A stretch of DNA of 15,388 bases from Gammaproteobacteria bacterium (lineage in GTDB: Bacteria; Pseudomonadota; Gammaproteobacteria; Chromatiales; Sedimenticolaceae): positions 1 to 15,388 of the forward strand of contig JAGRHB010000012.1 in the NCBI GenBank assembly GCA_020445245.1, given 5' to 3'. A program made the translations under genes and the position numbers. The notes beneath the pieces are model-generated. The model saw nothing but the letters and a program-made list of their open reading frames with translations, searched no databases and was not told where the DNA came from. This document shows, piece after piece, positions 1 through 7,561 of this stretch (position 1 is its first letter; each line of letters starts with the position of its first letter).

Positions 1-995
1 GCCAGGATGATCACCATGGAGAAGATCAGAAAGCCCCATTTCTCTCCGGGCAGCTGGGTCAGGAACGCCTCGACCACCGCGTCGCCGCCGGTATAACTGA
101 AGGCCATGGAAAAGGCTGTGGCACCGAGCAGGATCGCGAATACCATCGCGGTGATCTTGACCGTCTCGAGTGCGCTCTCATACAGCAGGCGCCACGAGAA
201 TTTGCGATACAGGATCGAAAGCAAGATTGCACCGGCCACACCGAGCGCCGAGGACTCGGTCGGAGTGGCGATACCGGCGAAGATCGAACCCAGCACGACG
301 ACGATCAGCATCAGCGGCGGTACCACGGCACGCAGGGCAGCGAGATACTGTCGCCCGGTGCTGCGCGCATCCACTTCGAACGGTACCGACGGCGCAGCAT
401 CCGGTCGCAGGTGGGCGAGTGCCAGCACATAGGCGATGTACAGTCCGACCAGGGCCAGACCCGGGATCAATGCCGCCTGGAACAGATCACCGACCGCCAG
501 TCCCATCACGTCGCCGAGGATGATCAGGACGATCGACGGCGGAATGATCTGCCCCAGTGTTCCGGCGCCGCAGATGACACCGCAGGACAGCTGCCGGCTG
601 TAGCCGTACTTGAGCATCACCGGAAGCGAGATCACGCCCATCGCCACGACACTGGCGCCGACGACGCCCGTGGATGCGGCCAGCAGCCCGCCAACCAGGA
701 TCGTCGAGACCGCCAGGCCGCCGCGCATGGTACCGAACAGCCGTGCCATGGATTCCAGCAGCTGTTCGGCCAGCTGCGTCTTCTGCAGCACGATTCCCAT
801 CAGGACAAACAGAGGGACGGCCATCAGCACCGTGTTCTGCATGATGTTGTAGATGCGAAACGGCATGAAGGCGAACAGGTCCCAGCCCTGTGCCAGCACA
901 CCGAAGATCACGGCAACACCACCGAAGGTGAACGCGACCGGGAAGCCGAGCAACAGCAGCAACAGGGCGACGAAAAACATGGCGATGCCGATCAA
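1..995 (-). CDS. dctM: TRAP transporter large permease DctM, 3' end outside window
   Basis: This is the large inner-membrane subunit of a TRAP transporter, the sodium-coupled channel part that moves a carboxylate delivered by the DctP binding protein. About 330 N-terminal residues are visible; the C-terminus lies beyond the left edge. The translation is almost entirely hydrophobic. It contains the family signatures GFPVAF near residue 17, an AASTGVVGASVVAMGV stretch, and GTLGQIIPPSIVLIILGD, typical of the mannitol/chloroaromatic-type large permeases. The start is uncertain. TTG at 995 gives MIGIAMFF with AGCAGG nine bases upstream, while ATG at 980 gives MFFVALL with weaker ribosome-binding support. 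The TTG gives an N-terminus closer to the usual length. It follows dctQ by 25 bases and is the last visible gene of the minus-strand cluster. Confidence 0.93.
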   Translation of the reverse strand, partial: MIGIAMFFVALLLLLLGFPVAFTFGGVAVIFGVLAQGWDLFAFMPFRIYNIMQNTVLMAVPLFVLMGIVLQKTQLAEQLLESMARLFGTMRGGLAVSTILVGGLLAASTGVVGASVVAMGVISLPVMLKYGYSRQLSCGVICGAGTLGQIIPPSIVLIILGDVMGLAVGDLFQAALIPGLALVGLYIAYVLALAHLRPDAAPSVPFEVDARSTGRQYLAALRAVVPPLMLIVVVLGSIFAGIATPTESSALGVAGAILLSILYRKFSWRLLYESALETVKITAMVFAILLGATAFSMAFSYTGGDAVVEAFLTQLPGEKWGFLIFSMVIIL

Positions 996-1020
996 CGGAG
1001 AGTGCCTGCTGCTGCGTATT

Positions 1021-1566
1021 TCAGGGACGGAAGGGCTCGTAGGCGTGGGCCTTTTCCAGGCCCAGGTACTCGTTGAGCGCACGCAGCATGAAGCCGAGGC
1101 TGCTTATCAGCACACAAATGAAGGCAGTCGGGATCAGTGCCTTGACGATCCAGCGTCCGGGCAGGCCGCCGGGGTCGCCGCTGGTCTCGCCGATGACGTA
1201 GGCCTCGTGGGCAAAAGCGACACCGTAGTCGGCGACCAGGAAACAGAACGGCCACAGCAGCGCGATGGTCCCCAGGATATCGATCATCGCGCGCCGGCGC
1301 GGCGCGAGGCGCTCGTAGATCACATCGACCCGCACATGGCCGTCGATCCTGAGCGCATAGGCGACACCGAACAGGAAGACCGCCGAATACAGATGCCATT
1401 CCAGTTCCTGCATGCCGATCGAGACATCGTTGAGCAGGTAACGCATCAGCACGTCGTAGAACACGTTGAATACCAGAAGCAGCAGGGCCGCGGCGGAGAA
1501 TGCGCCGATGCCATCGGAAAAACGGTTGAATACGCGCTCCGCGCGCAGCAGTGTTGACGGTGCCAC
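1021..1566 (-). CDS. dctQ: TRAP transporter small permease DctQ
   Basis: This is the small four-helix membrane subunit of the TRAP transporter, which pairs with DctM and helps dock the binding protein. It is 181 residues long, in the usual range. Hydrophobic helices lie at roughly 21-42, 57-75, 95-116 and 140-163. The conserved central region RYLLND...ELEWHLYSAVFLFGVAYALR...HVRVDV, around residues 42-82, is characteristic of DctQ. The start is GTG at 1566, with GGGTGA seven bases upstream and no in-frame start above it. It lies between dctP (84 bases upstream) and dctM (25 bases downstream), the standard P-Q-M order. The 84-base gap holds a hairpin that may lower its expression relative to dctP. 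Confidence 0.95.
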   Translation of the reverse strand: MAPSTLLRAERVFNRFSDGIGAFSAAALLLLVFNVFYDVLMRYLLNDVSIGMQELEWHLYSAVFLFGVAYALRIDGHVRVDVIYERLAPRRRAMIDILGTIALLWPFCFLVADYGVAFAHEAYVIGETSGDPGGLPGRWIVKALIPTAFICVLISSLGFMLRALNEYLGLEKAHAYEPFRP

Positions 1567-1615
1567 CTGAGATTCACCCGCGGCCTGTGTATGAGGCCTC
1601 CATGGTAGCGTATTA

Positions 1616-1643
1616 CCCCGTTGGTTCGCTGGTGGCGACGGGG
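1616..1643 (-). other. Inverted repeat in the dctP-dctQ gap (possible expression-tuning hairpin)
   Basis: Six-base arms CCCCGT and ACGGGG are perfectly complementary across a 16-base loop, placed just after the dctP stop codon on the transcribed strand. No T tract follows, so it is not a standard intrinsic terminator. A hairpin here could protect the 3' end of the dctP message or reduce read-through, fitting the higher need for binding protein than for permease. Function is inferred only. Confidence 0.35.
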
Positions 1644-1650
1644 CGGCGGC

Positions 1651-2757
1651 TCAATCCTGCAGATCGCGCATGCTGTTCAGGTATGCCTGGTCCGAGATCG
1701 CGGTCCAGGCGCGTGCCCTGGCCAGATAGTCGGCCTGCGAGTCGATGATCTCCCTGGCGAGCGGGTCCGCGGCCGCGAACTCCGCTAGAAGCTCATCATT
1801 GGCCTTTCGCAGGGCGGCGAGAACCGGCTTCGGGAAGGTCCTGAGCTGGATGTCAGGAAACTCCTGTCGCATCGTCGCCCAGTTCACCGCGTTCTCGTGG
1901 TACGCCAGGGTGTACATATCGGCGGCGGCGGCGCGCATCGCCACCCGCAGGATCTCCCGCAGATCGGGCGGCAGACGCTCCCAGGACTGTTTGTTGATCA
2001 GGAACTGCAGCTCGGCGCTGGGCTCATGCCAGCCGGTGTAGTAATAAGGCGCAATCTTGTGGAAACCCATGCGCAGGTCGAGTGACGGGCCGACCCATTC
2101 CAAGGCATCGATGGTGTTGCGTTCCAGTGCCGTGTACAGCTCGCCCGGCGGGATGTTGGTCGGCTTGGCGCCCAGTCTCGCGAGCACCTCGCCGGCAAAA
2201 CCCGGGATACGCATCTTCAGCCCCTGAAGATCTTCCACCGAGTTGATTTCCTTGCGAAACCAGCCACCCATCTGGCCACCGGTGTTCCCGCCGGGAAACG
2301 AAAGCAGGCCGTGTCCGGCGTAGACCTTCTCCATCAACTGCAGGCCGCCGCCGTGGTAGAACCAGGCCAGCTGCTCGGGTGCGGTCATGCTGAACGGCAT
2401 ATTGGTGAAGTACAGCGTGTCCGGGTCTTTGCCTTTCCAGTAGTAGGACGCGGAGTGCCCCATGTCGTACTGCCCGGCCTTGACCATGTCGAACACGCCG
2501 AACGGCGCCTTGTGCTTGTTCGCCGAATCGATGGTGATCCGCAACCGACCGCCCGACATCTGCTCCACCATCGCCGCGAGTCGCTTGGTGGTCTCACCGA
2601 AGATCGGGTAATTGGGTCCCCATGTCTCGGCCAGCTTCAGCGTGAAGTCCTGCGTTGCCGCGGTGGCCTGCGCCGCCGGTGCCTGCGTCTTGTCGCAGGC
2701 GACCAGCAGTAACACCAGCATCGACGCCAGCAGGATATTCAACAGCCTGTCGTGCAC
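1651..2757 (-). CDS. dctP: TRAP transporter solute-binding protein DctP, lipoprotein, 2-oxoacid type
   Basis: This is the extracytoplasmic binding protein that captures a carboxylate and hands it to DctQM. The chosen GTG start at 2757 gives 368 residues, with GGGG seven bases upstream. Its N-terminus is a compact lipoprotein signal (hydrophobic residues 4-20) ending in the lipobox LVAC, so Cys21 would be lipidated. A longer reading from TTG at 2775 overlaps the previous stop but adds six polar residues and has poorer start signals. Family landmarks are GQMGG (161-165), RIPGFAGE (183-190, with the carboxylate-binding Arg183) and EWVGP (220-224). The latter two strongly resemble TakP, the sodium-dependent 2-oxoacid binder of Rhodobacter, so pyruvate-like or longer 2-oxoacids are the best ligand guess. 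It lies 14 bases after the copper chaperone gene. Confidence 0.93.
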   Translation of the reverse strand: MHDRLLNILLASMLVLLLVACDKTQAPAAQATAATQDFTLKLAETWGPNYPIFGETTKRLAAMVEQMSGGRLRITIDSANKHKAPFGVFDMVKAGQYDMGHSASYYWKGKDPDTLYFTNMPFSMTAPEQLAWFYHGGGLQLMEKVYAGHGLLSFPGGNTGGQMGGWFRKEINSVEDLQGLKMRIPGFAGEVLARLGAKPTNIPPGELYTALERNTIDALEWVGPSLDLRMGFHKIAPYYYTGWHEPSAELQFLINKQSWERLPPDLREILRVAMRAAAADMYTLAYHENAVNWATMRQEFPDIQLRTFPKPVLAALRKANDELLAEFAAADPLAREIIDSQADYLARARAWTAISDQAYLNSMRDLQD

Positions 2758-2764
2758 GGAGTCG

Positions 2765-2768
2765 CCCC
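2765..2768 (-). promoter_or_regulatory. Ribosome binding site deciding the dctP start
   Basis: GGGG lies seven bases before GTG 2757. It supports the shorter DctP with a standard lipoprotein signal over the TTG at 2775. Confidence 0.5.
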
Positions 2769-2771
2769 GAT

Positions 2772-3245
2772 TCAATGCTTCATCATCGATTCGACGGTGC
2801 GCACCTCGGCCGAGATCTCCCGGGTCGAACCGTCATCGAAGGTCAGGGTGATCGGGATCCGGTCACCCGGTGCGATCGGCGCGGTCAGGTCGAACAGCAT
2901 GATGTGCAGACCGCCGGGTTCCAAAGATACCTGCTGGTTGGAAGGGAGGTGGATATGTGCAATGCGGCGCATGCGCATCACGCCGTCATCCATCGTGTGC
3001 ATATGCAGTTCGACGGTGCCGGCGGCCGGGCTGCTGGCTTCGACCACGAAGCGCTCGACGGCATCGCTGCTGCGCAACTGCATGAATGCGGCAGTGGTCT
3101 TGATCACCGGCGGGATCGCACGCACATACGGGTCGGTCACGGTGACCTTGTCGGCGATCCCTTCGGCGGCAACAGGGTAGGCGACGGACAGGCCGAGTGC
3201 GAGACCGGCGACAACGGAAAAAACGGCAGATACGGCGTGTTTCAT
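2772..3245 (-). CDS. PCu(A)C-type periplasmic copper chaperone
   Basis: This is a secreted copper(I)-binding protein of the PCu(A)C (DUF461) family; characterised members deliver copper to the CuA site of cytochrome c oxidase. Starting at ATG 3245 (GGAG six bases upstream) it is 157 residues long. A Sec signal peptide occupies about residues 1-27, with likely cleavage after PVAA. The copper motif H-x10-M-x21-H-x-M is complete: His81, Met92, His114 and Met116, within the typical contexts VMRMR and LEPGGLHIML. An in-frame start at 3275 is possible but would place ten extra residues before the signal. No Sco or oxidase gene is adjacent. It lies between a thioesterase and dctP, an unexpected place, so its partner cannot be read from context. 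Confidence 0.93.
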   Translation of the reverse strand: MKHAVSAVFSVVAGLALGLSVAYPVAAEGIADKVTVTDPYVRAIPPVIKTTAAFMQLRSSDAVERFVVEASSPAAGTVELHMHTMDDGVMRMRRIAHIHLPSNQQVSLEPGGLHIMLFDLTAPIAPGDRIPITLTFDDGSTREISAEVRTVESMMKH

Positions 3246-3251
3246 CAACAA

Positions 3252-3255
3252 CTCC
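3252..3255 (-). promoter_or_regulatory. Ribosome binding site of the copper chaperone
   Basis: GGAG lies six bases before ATG 3245. It fixes the start directly at the signal peptide and argues against the longer reading from 3275. Confidence 0.6.
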
Positions 3256-3333
3256 AGACGCTGAACAGGTCGCAAAGCCTATTCAACTCCGGGCCCGGCG
3301 GCAATGACCACTGTCAATGCGCCGATCGGAGCG

Positions 3334-3771
3334 CTAGGAGATCTCACGCAGATGGCGTGGCCGGCCGTCATCACCCAGCGCAACATAGACCAGGGTGGCA
3401 TCCGCCACCACGTTGACCAGGTTGGCCTCGAGCTGACGACAGGCCTCGGCGATGACGTGCACGGTGATCGAGGTCTGACCGCGGCGCCGGATTTCCGCAT
3501 AGCAGCTGACCAGGTCTCCCACCGCGACAGGCGCGAGAAAACGGAACTCCTTCACCGCCACGGTGGCCACCCGGCCCTCGGCCTCACGGATCGCCAGGAT
3601 GCTGCCGGCGATGTCCACCTGCGACATCAGCCAGCCGCCAAAGATGTCTCCGTAGGCATTGGTATCCGCCGGCATGGCGACGACACGATAGGTCAGCTCA
3701 CGTGGCGCGGCGTGTTCAGTGTCCGGCGTATAACTTTTCTGCAATGTCGTGATATCGCTCAAGGATTTCAT
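3334..3771 (-). CDS. YciA-like hotdog-fold acyl-CoA thioesterase
   Basis: This is a cytoplasmic thioesterase that hydrolyses acyl-CoA to free acid and CoA. The 145-residue product carries the YciA/BACH-type signature MPADTNAYGDIFGGW at residues 33-47, followed by the helix MSQVDIAGSILA. It also has the strand FLAPVAVGDLVSCYAEI, all typical of a single-hotdog enzyme of about 130-150 residues. In a beta-oxidation cluster it probably recovers CoA from stalled or overflow intermediates. ATG 3771 overlaps the end of the upstream ligase gene by 56 bases and has no good ribosome-binding site. TTG at 3762 or 3744 would shorten the N-terminus, which is longer than in YciA, so the start is uncertain although the product is not. 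The copper chaperone gene follows after 88 bases. Confidence 0.92.
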   Translation of the reverse strand: MKSLSDITTLQKSYTPDTEHAAPRELTYRVVAMPADTNAYGDIFGGWLMSQVDIAGSILAIREAEGRVATVAVKEFRFLAPVAVGDLVSCYAEIRRRGQTSITVHVIAEACRQLEANLVNVVADATLVYVALGDDGRPRHLREIS

Positions 3772-5509
3772 GGCGACGCAGTTTCAGCGTCGGGGTCGCC
3801 AGGCCATTATCCGGGGTCCAGGGTTCGTTGACTACGGCCACCTCGCGCACCTGTGCATAGCCGGGAAATGCGGACGTGCGCTGCTGGACATGGCGCATGA
3901 ACAGCGAACGTACGTTCTCATCGCAGCAGGTTTCCTCGTTGGCCGGGTCGAGGTGGAGTTCGCTGGCGACGCGCGCGAACGCCTCCGGGTTGGGTACCAG
4001 CAGCGCGCTCAGATAAGGCCGACCCTCGCCGATCACCAGTACCTGGTCGACCAGTTCATCGAGGGCGATGGCATTTTCCATGTCCGCCGGCGGCACTTTT
4101 TCGCCGTTGGCGAGCACGATGATGTCCTTGATTCGCCCGGTGATGCGGATGTGACCACCGGACTGGATCGCCACCTTGTCGCCGGTGTGCAGCCAACCGT
4201 CCCTGTCGATCACACTGCGGGTGGCCAGTGGGTTGTTCCAGTAACCGAGCATGACACTGGGGCTGCGGGTAAGCAGCTCATCGTTTTCGCCCACCCGCAC
4301 CTCGATGCCGGGCAGCGCGATGCCGACGGATTCCGGATCGTTGTCGTCCAGCGGGTTGGCCGCAATCACCGGCGCCGTCTCGGTCAGGCCGTAGCCCTGG
4401 GTAACTGGAACGCCGAGCCCGATGAACAGCTGTGCGACTTCCGGGGACAGCGCGGCGCCGCCGCACACGGTAAAGCGCATGCGCCCACCCAGCCTGGCCC
4501 GCACCTTGCGAGCGACCAGCGCATCGAGCAGCGGGTGGATGAGGAACGACGGCCGCCAGCGGCCACGTCCCTGGCGGTGGAGGAACCGTGCCCAGCCGGT
4601 ATCGACCGCGGCGCGGAACAGGCGACGCTTCGTGGCCGATTCACCGGCCAGTTTGTCCATGATTCTGCCGTATACCCGTTCGAAGATGCGTGGCACCGAG
4701 ATCATCAGGGTCGGCTGCACCGCGACCAGGTCCTCGGCCAGCTGCGGGATCGAACGGCTGTAGGCCACCGCGGTCCCGGTCGCGATCGGCAGGTAGTAAC
4801 CGACGGTGCGTTCGAACGCGTGGGAGAGCGGCAGGAACGACAGCATCAGGTCGTGTTCGAATACATCGAACAGCTGCAGCGCGGCCTGGATATTGAACAG
4901 GATGTTGCGATGGCTGAGCATCACACCCTTTGGTCGGCCGGTGGTACCGGAGGTGTACACGATTGTCGCCAGACTGTCCGGGTCGCCGGGTTGGCAGCAA
5001 TAGGACGGCGTTTCGTCACTCAGCCAGCGTGAGGGTGTGGCCAGATTGTCGGGCCCCTCGGCCCCGGATTCGAGGCACAGGATGCGCCGCAGTCCGCCGA
5101 GTCGCCCGTGCAGACTGGCCAAGGACTCCCACTGAGACACGCTCTCGATCAGCAGCATACTGGCGCCGGAGTCTTCGAGGATCCAGCCGATATTCTCGGC
5201 GCGATCGTTGGTGTAGATGGGTACCGTGACCAGGCCGAGGCCCTGCGCCGCCTGGTCGCAGATCACCCACTCCCAGCGGTTGCCGCACATGATCGCGACC
5301 CGGTCGCCCGGTTGCAGACCGTCCGTGATCATCGCCGCCTGCCAGCGCGCAACTGCGTCACGCGTCTGTTCCCAGCTGAATTGGCGCCAGTCGCCGTCAC
5401 GGAACTGCACGTAGGCCAGGCCGTCGGATGTGCGCACACAGCGCTCGTTGAACAGGTCGGCCAGCGTGGTGGCGTCGTCCATCGTGATCATCCGCCGCTC
5501 ATGTAGCAT
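3716..5509 (-). CDS. Long-chain fatty acid-CoA ligase (AMP-forming)
   Basis: It activates fatty acids to acyl-CoA with ATP and CoA through an acyl-adenylate, feeding beta-oxidation. The 597-residue length and sequence resemble the larger bacterial FAA1-type synthetases more than E. coli FadD. All adenylate-forming motifs are present: P-loop YTSGTTGRPKG (185-195), QGYGLTET (371-378), GWLHTGD (438-444), GRIKDIIVLANGEKV (458-472) and, near the C-terminus, PTLKLRR with the expected adenylation lysine Lys576. The start at ATG 5509 is well supported by GGAGGAG seven bases upstream. The gene follows fadJ by 27 bases and its 3' end overlaps the thioesterase gene. Chain-length specificity cannot be read from the sequence. 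Confidence 0.96.
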   Translation of the reverse strand: MLHERRMITMDDATTLADLFNERCVRTSDGLAYVQFRDGDWRQFSWEQTRDAVARWQAAMITDGLQPGDRVAIMCGNRWEWVICDQAAQGLGLVTVPIYTNDRAENIGWILEDSGASMLLIESVSQWESLASLHGRLGGLRRILCLESGAEGPDNLATPSRWLSDETPSYCCQPGDPDSLATIVYTSGTTGRPKGVMLSHRNILFNIQAALQLFDVFEHDLMLSFLPLSHAFERTVGYYLPIATGTAVAYSRSIPQLAEDLVAVQPTLMISVPRIFERVYGRIMDKLAGESATKRRLFRAAVDTGWARFLHRQGRGRWRPSFLIHPLLDALVARKVRARLGGRMRFTVCGGAALSPEVAQLFIGLGVPVTQGYGLTETAPVIAANPLDDNDPESVGIALPGIEVRVGENDELLTRSPSVMLGYWNNPLATRSVIDRDGWLHTGDKVAIQSGGHIRITGRIKDIIVLANGEKVPPADMENAIALDELVDQVLVIGEGRPYLSALLVPNPEAFARVASELHLDPANEETCCDENVRSLFMRHVQQRTSAFPGYAQVREVAVVNEPWTPDNGLATPTLKLRRHEILERYHDIAEKLYAGH

Positions 5510-5536
5510 GATCGCGCTCCTCCAAAATCCCTGTGC

Positions 5537-7561
5537 TCAGGCAATTGCCCCCCAACCCGGATCGGCGTGGAAATGCTGGCCGAAACGGTCCTCCAGTTCG
5601 TCGAGCCGTTGTCTCACCTCGGCACTGCCGCGACTGTGTACATAGTGCATAGGGCCGCCCCTGAACGGCGCGAAGCCGGTCCCGAAGATCACGCCCGCGT
5701 CGAGCAGGTCCTCGTCACCGACCACGCCTTCGCGCAGGCAGGCCACCGACTCGTTGATCAGACGCAGGATCAGGCGATCGCTGATGTCCGGGTCCTGCAC
5801 AGGCGGCTCGCCCGCCGGTGTGGGCATTACCGCCTTGCCGTCTTTCCAGGCATAGAATCCCTGGCCGGACTTGCGACCCAGGTGACCCCGGTCGACCAGC
5901 GTGCGCAGCTGCTCCGGTACCGGGTTGTGCAGCGCGCCGGCCATCTTGTCGGCAACCGAGAGGCAGATGTCCAGGCCCACGGTATCGGCCAGTTCGATCG
6001 GCCCCATCGGCATGCCGAACGCGACCGCCGCGCGGTCGATCGCCGTCGCCGGGATCCCCTCATCGAGCAGCTCAACGGCCTCGAGCAGGTAGGGCATCAA
6101 CACCCGGTTGACCAGGAACCCCGGGCGGCTGCGGACCTTCAGCGGCAGCTTGTCGATGTGGCGGGCGAATGCGGCCGCACGGCTGACCATCGCTGCCTCG
6201 GTGTGGGTATCGTGGACCACCTCCAGCAGCGGCATCTTGGCCACCGGATTGAAGAAGTGCAGGCCGACCAGGCGACCCGGCCTTGCCAGCTTCGCGCCCA
6301 GCTGCGCCAGCGGGATGCTGGAGGTATTGCTGGCGAGCAGGGCGTCTGCCTTCATCTGCGGCTCGACCTGCGCATACAGCGCCTGTTTGGCGTCGAGATC
6401 CTCGTAGATCGCCTCGATCACCACGTCGGCATTGCGTACCCCGCTGCCGCGGTGATCCGGCATCAGCCGGTCGATCGCGGCCTGAACCGCATAGGGGTCT
6501 TTCAGCTTGTGCCGGAACAACTGGTGCGCACGTTGCACCGCACGGCTCAGGTACTCGGGCGCGCGGTCCTGCAGCGTGACGCGCAGCCCACGCAGCGCGC
6601 ACCAGGCCGCGATGTCCCCGCCCATCACGCCACCGCCGATCACGTGTACCTGGCGTGGCCGGAAGTCCGCCTTGTTGCCCTCGGCCTTCAGGCGGTCCTG
6701 CAGCAGGAACACCCGGATCAGGTTCTGTGCGGTGGTGGCGTTGATCAGGCGCGCGACATTGCGCGCCTCGCTCGCATACATCGCAGAGGCGTCGCCGGCC
6801 GTGGCGCGCCAATGTTCGAGCAGTTCGAAGGGGGCAGGGTAGTGGGCGCGGTTCACCCGTTTTTCGACCTGGGATGCCAGCACCCTGCAGACCAGTGGGC
6901 GCAGCACCGCCAGCGATGGCAGACGCCGGACCCAGCCGGCGCGATGCGGTCGCGTGTTGCGCCGGATCATGCCGGCCGCGGCCGCGCGCAACTGGCGTTG
7001 CGGCACTGCCAGATCGACCAGCCCCATGCGGTGTGCCTGCCGGGCACTGACAGTGCGCCCCCCGAGCATCAGCTGCAACGCCGCCAGATCGCCGAGCAGG
7101 CGCGTGCTGCGCACGGTGCCGCCGTACCCGGGAAAAATGCCGAGCCTGACCTCGGGAAAGCCCAGCCGCGTCGCAGTGTCGTCGACACCGACACGGTAAT
7201 CGCAGGCCAGTGCGAGTTCCAGGCCGCCGCCGAGGCAGAAACCATGGATCGCGGCGACCGTGGGGAATGCCATCGATTCGAGACGGTGCAGGATCTCGTG
7301 GACGCGGCGGATATGCTGTTCGGCCGATGCCACCCCGGGCACCTCGGCGAACGCCTTGACGTCGGCGCCGGCGATGAATCCGGATGCCTTGCCGGAGATG
7401 ATCACCAGCCCCTTGGGGTGCATCTGCGCGATCTGTACCAGGCACTGGTCGAATTCCTCGAGCAGTTCTGTGGTCAGCACATTGGCCGTGCTGTCGGCCT
7501 TGTCGACCAGCAACCACGCGATGTCGTCGGTGTCCCTGGAGATACTCAAGTGCAGGTTCAT
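5537..7561 (-). CDS. fadJ: Multifunctional enoyl-CoA hydratase / 3-hydroxyacyl-CoA dehydrogenase (FadJ-like)
   Basis: This fused enzyme catalyses the second and third steps of beta-oxidation: hydration of 2-enoyl-CoA and NAD-linked oxidation of 3-hydroxyacyl-CoA. It is 674 residues, slightly shorter than E. coli FadJ (714). The N-terminal crotonase domain (about 1-190) has FIAGADV (62-68) and HGFCLGGGLELALAC with Glu115; FPEVRLGIFPGYGG supplies Glu137. These are the two hydratase glutamates. The dehydrogenase half has the Rossmann motif GGGVMGG (309-315), SNTSSIP, and GLHFFNPV...PLLEVV with the His435/Glu447 dyad. Two C-terminal dehydrogenase domains follow. ATG 7561 overlaps the fadI stop by four bases (ATGA), so translation is probably coupled. 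Order and sequence point to FadJ rather than FadB, although the split between the two is not absolute. Confidence 0.96.
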   Translation of the reverse strand: MNLHLSISRDTDDIAWLLVDKADSTANVLTTELLEEFDQCLVQIAQMHPKGLVIISGKASGFIAGADVKAFAEVPGVASAEQHIRRVHEILHRLESMAFPTVAAIHGFCLGGGLELALACDYRVGVDDTATRLGFPEVRLGIFPGYGGTVRSTRLLGDLAALQLMLGGRTVSARQAHRMGLVDLAVPQRQLRAAAAGMIRRNTRPHRAGWVRRLPSLAVLRPLVCRVLASQVEKRVNRAHYPAPFELLEHWRATAGDASAMYASEARNVARLINATTAQNLIRVFLLQDRLKAEGNKADFRPRQVHVIGGGVMGGDIAAWCALRGLRVTLQDRAPEYLSRAVQRAHQLFRHKLKDPYAVQAAIDRLMPDHRGSGVRNADVVIEAIYEDLDAKQALYAQVEPQMKADALLASNTSSIPLAQLGAKLARPGRLVGLHFFNPVAKMPLLEVVHDTHTEAAMVSRAAAFARHIDKLPLKVRSRPGFLVNRVLMPYLLEAVELLDEGIPATAIDRAAVAFGMPMGPIELADTVGLDICLSVADKMAGALHNPVPEQLRTLVDRGHLGRKSGQGFYAWKDGKAVMPTPAGEPPVQDPDISDRLILRLINESVACLREGVVGDEDLLDAGVIFGTGFAPFRGGPMHYVHSRGSAEVRQRLDELEDRFGQHFHADPGWGAIA

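Noticed and set aside
3289..3298. Palindrome CCGGGCCCGG between thioesterase and copper chaperone
   Set aside because: It is self-complementary without a loop and lacks a T tract, so it is not a terminator. Such GC palindromes are expected at this composition.
3312..3317. Perfect TTGACA on the minus strand upstream of the copper chaperone
   Set aside because: No -10-like hexamer occurs 16-19 bases downstream; the sequence there is GC-rich, so it is not supported as a promoter.
3749..5032. Plus-strand open frame of 427 codons opposite the acyl-CoA ligase
   Set aside because: All adenylate-forming motifs are on the minus strand; the plus frame has no recognisable features.
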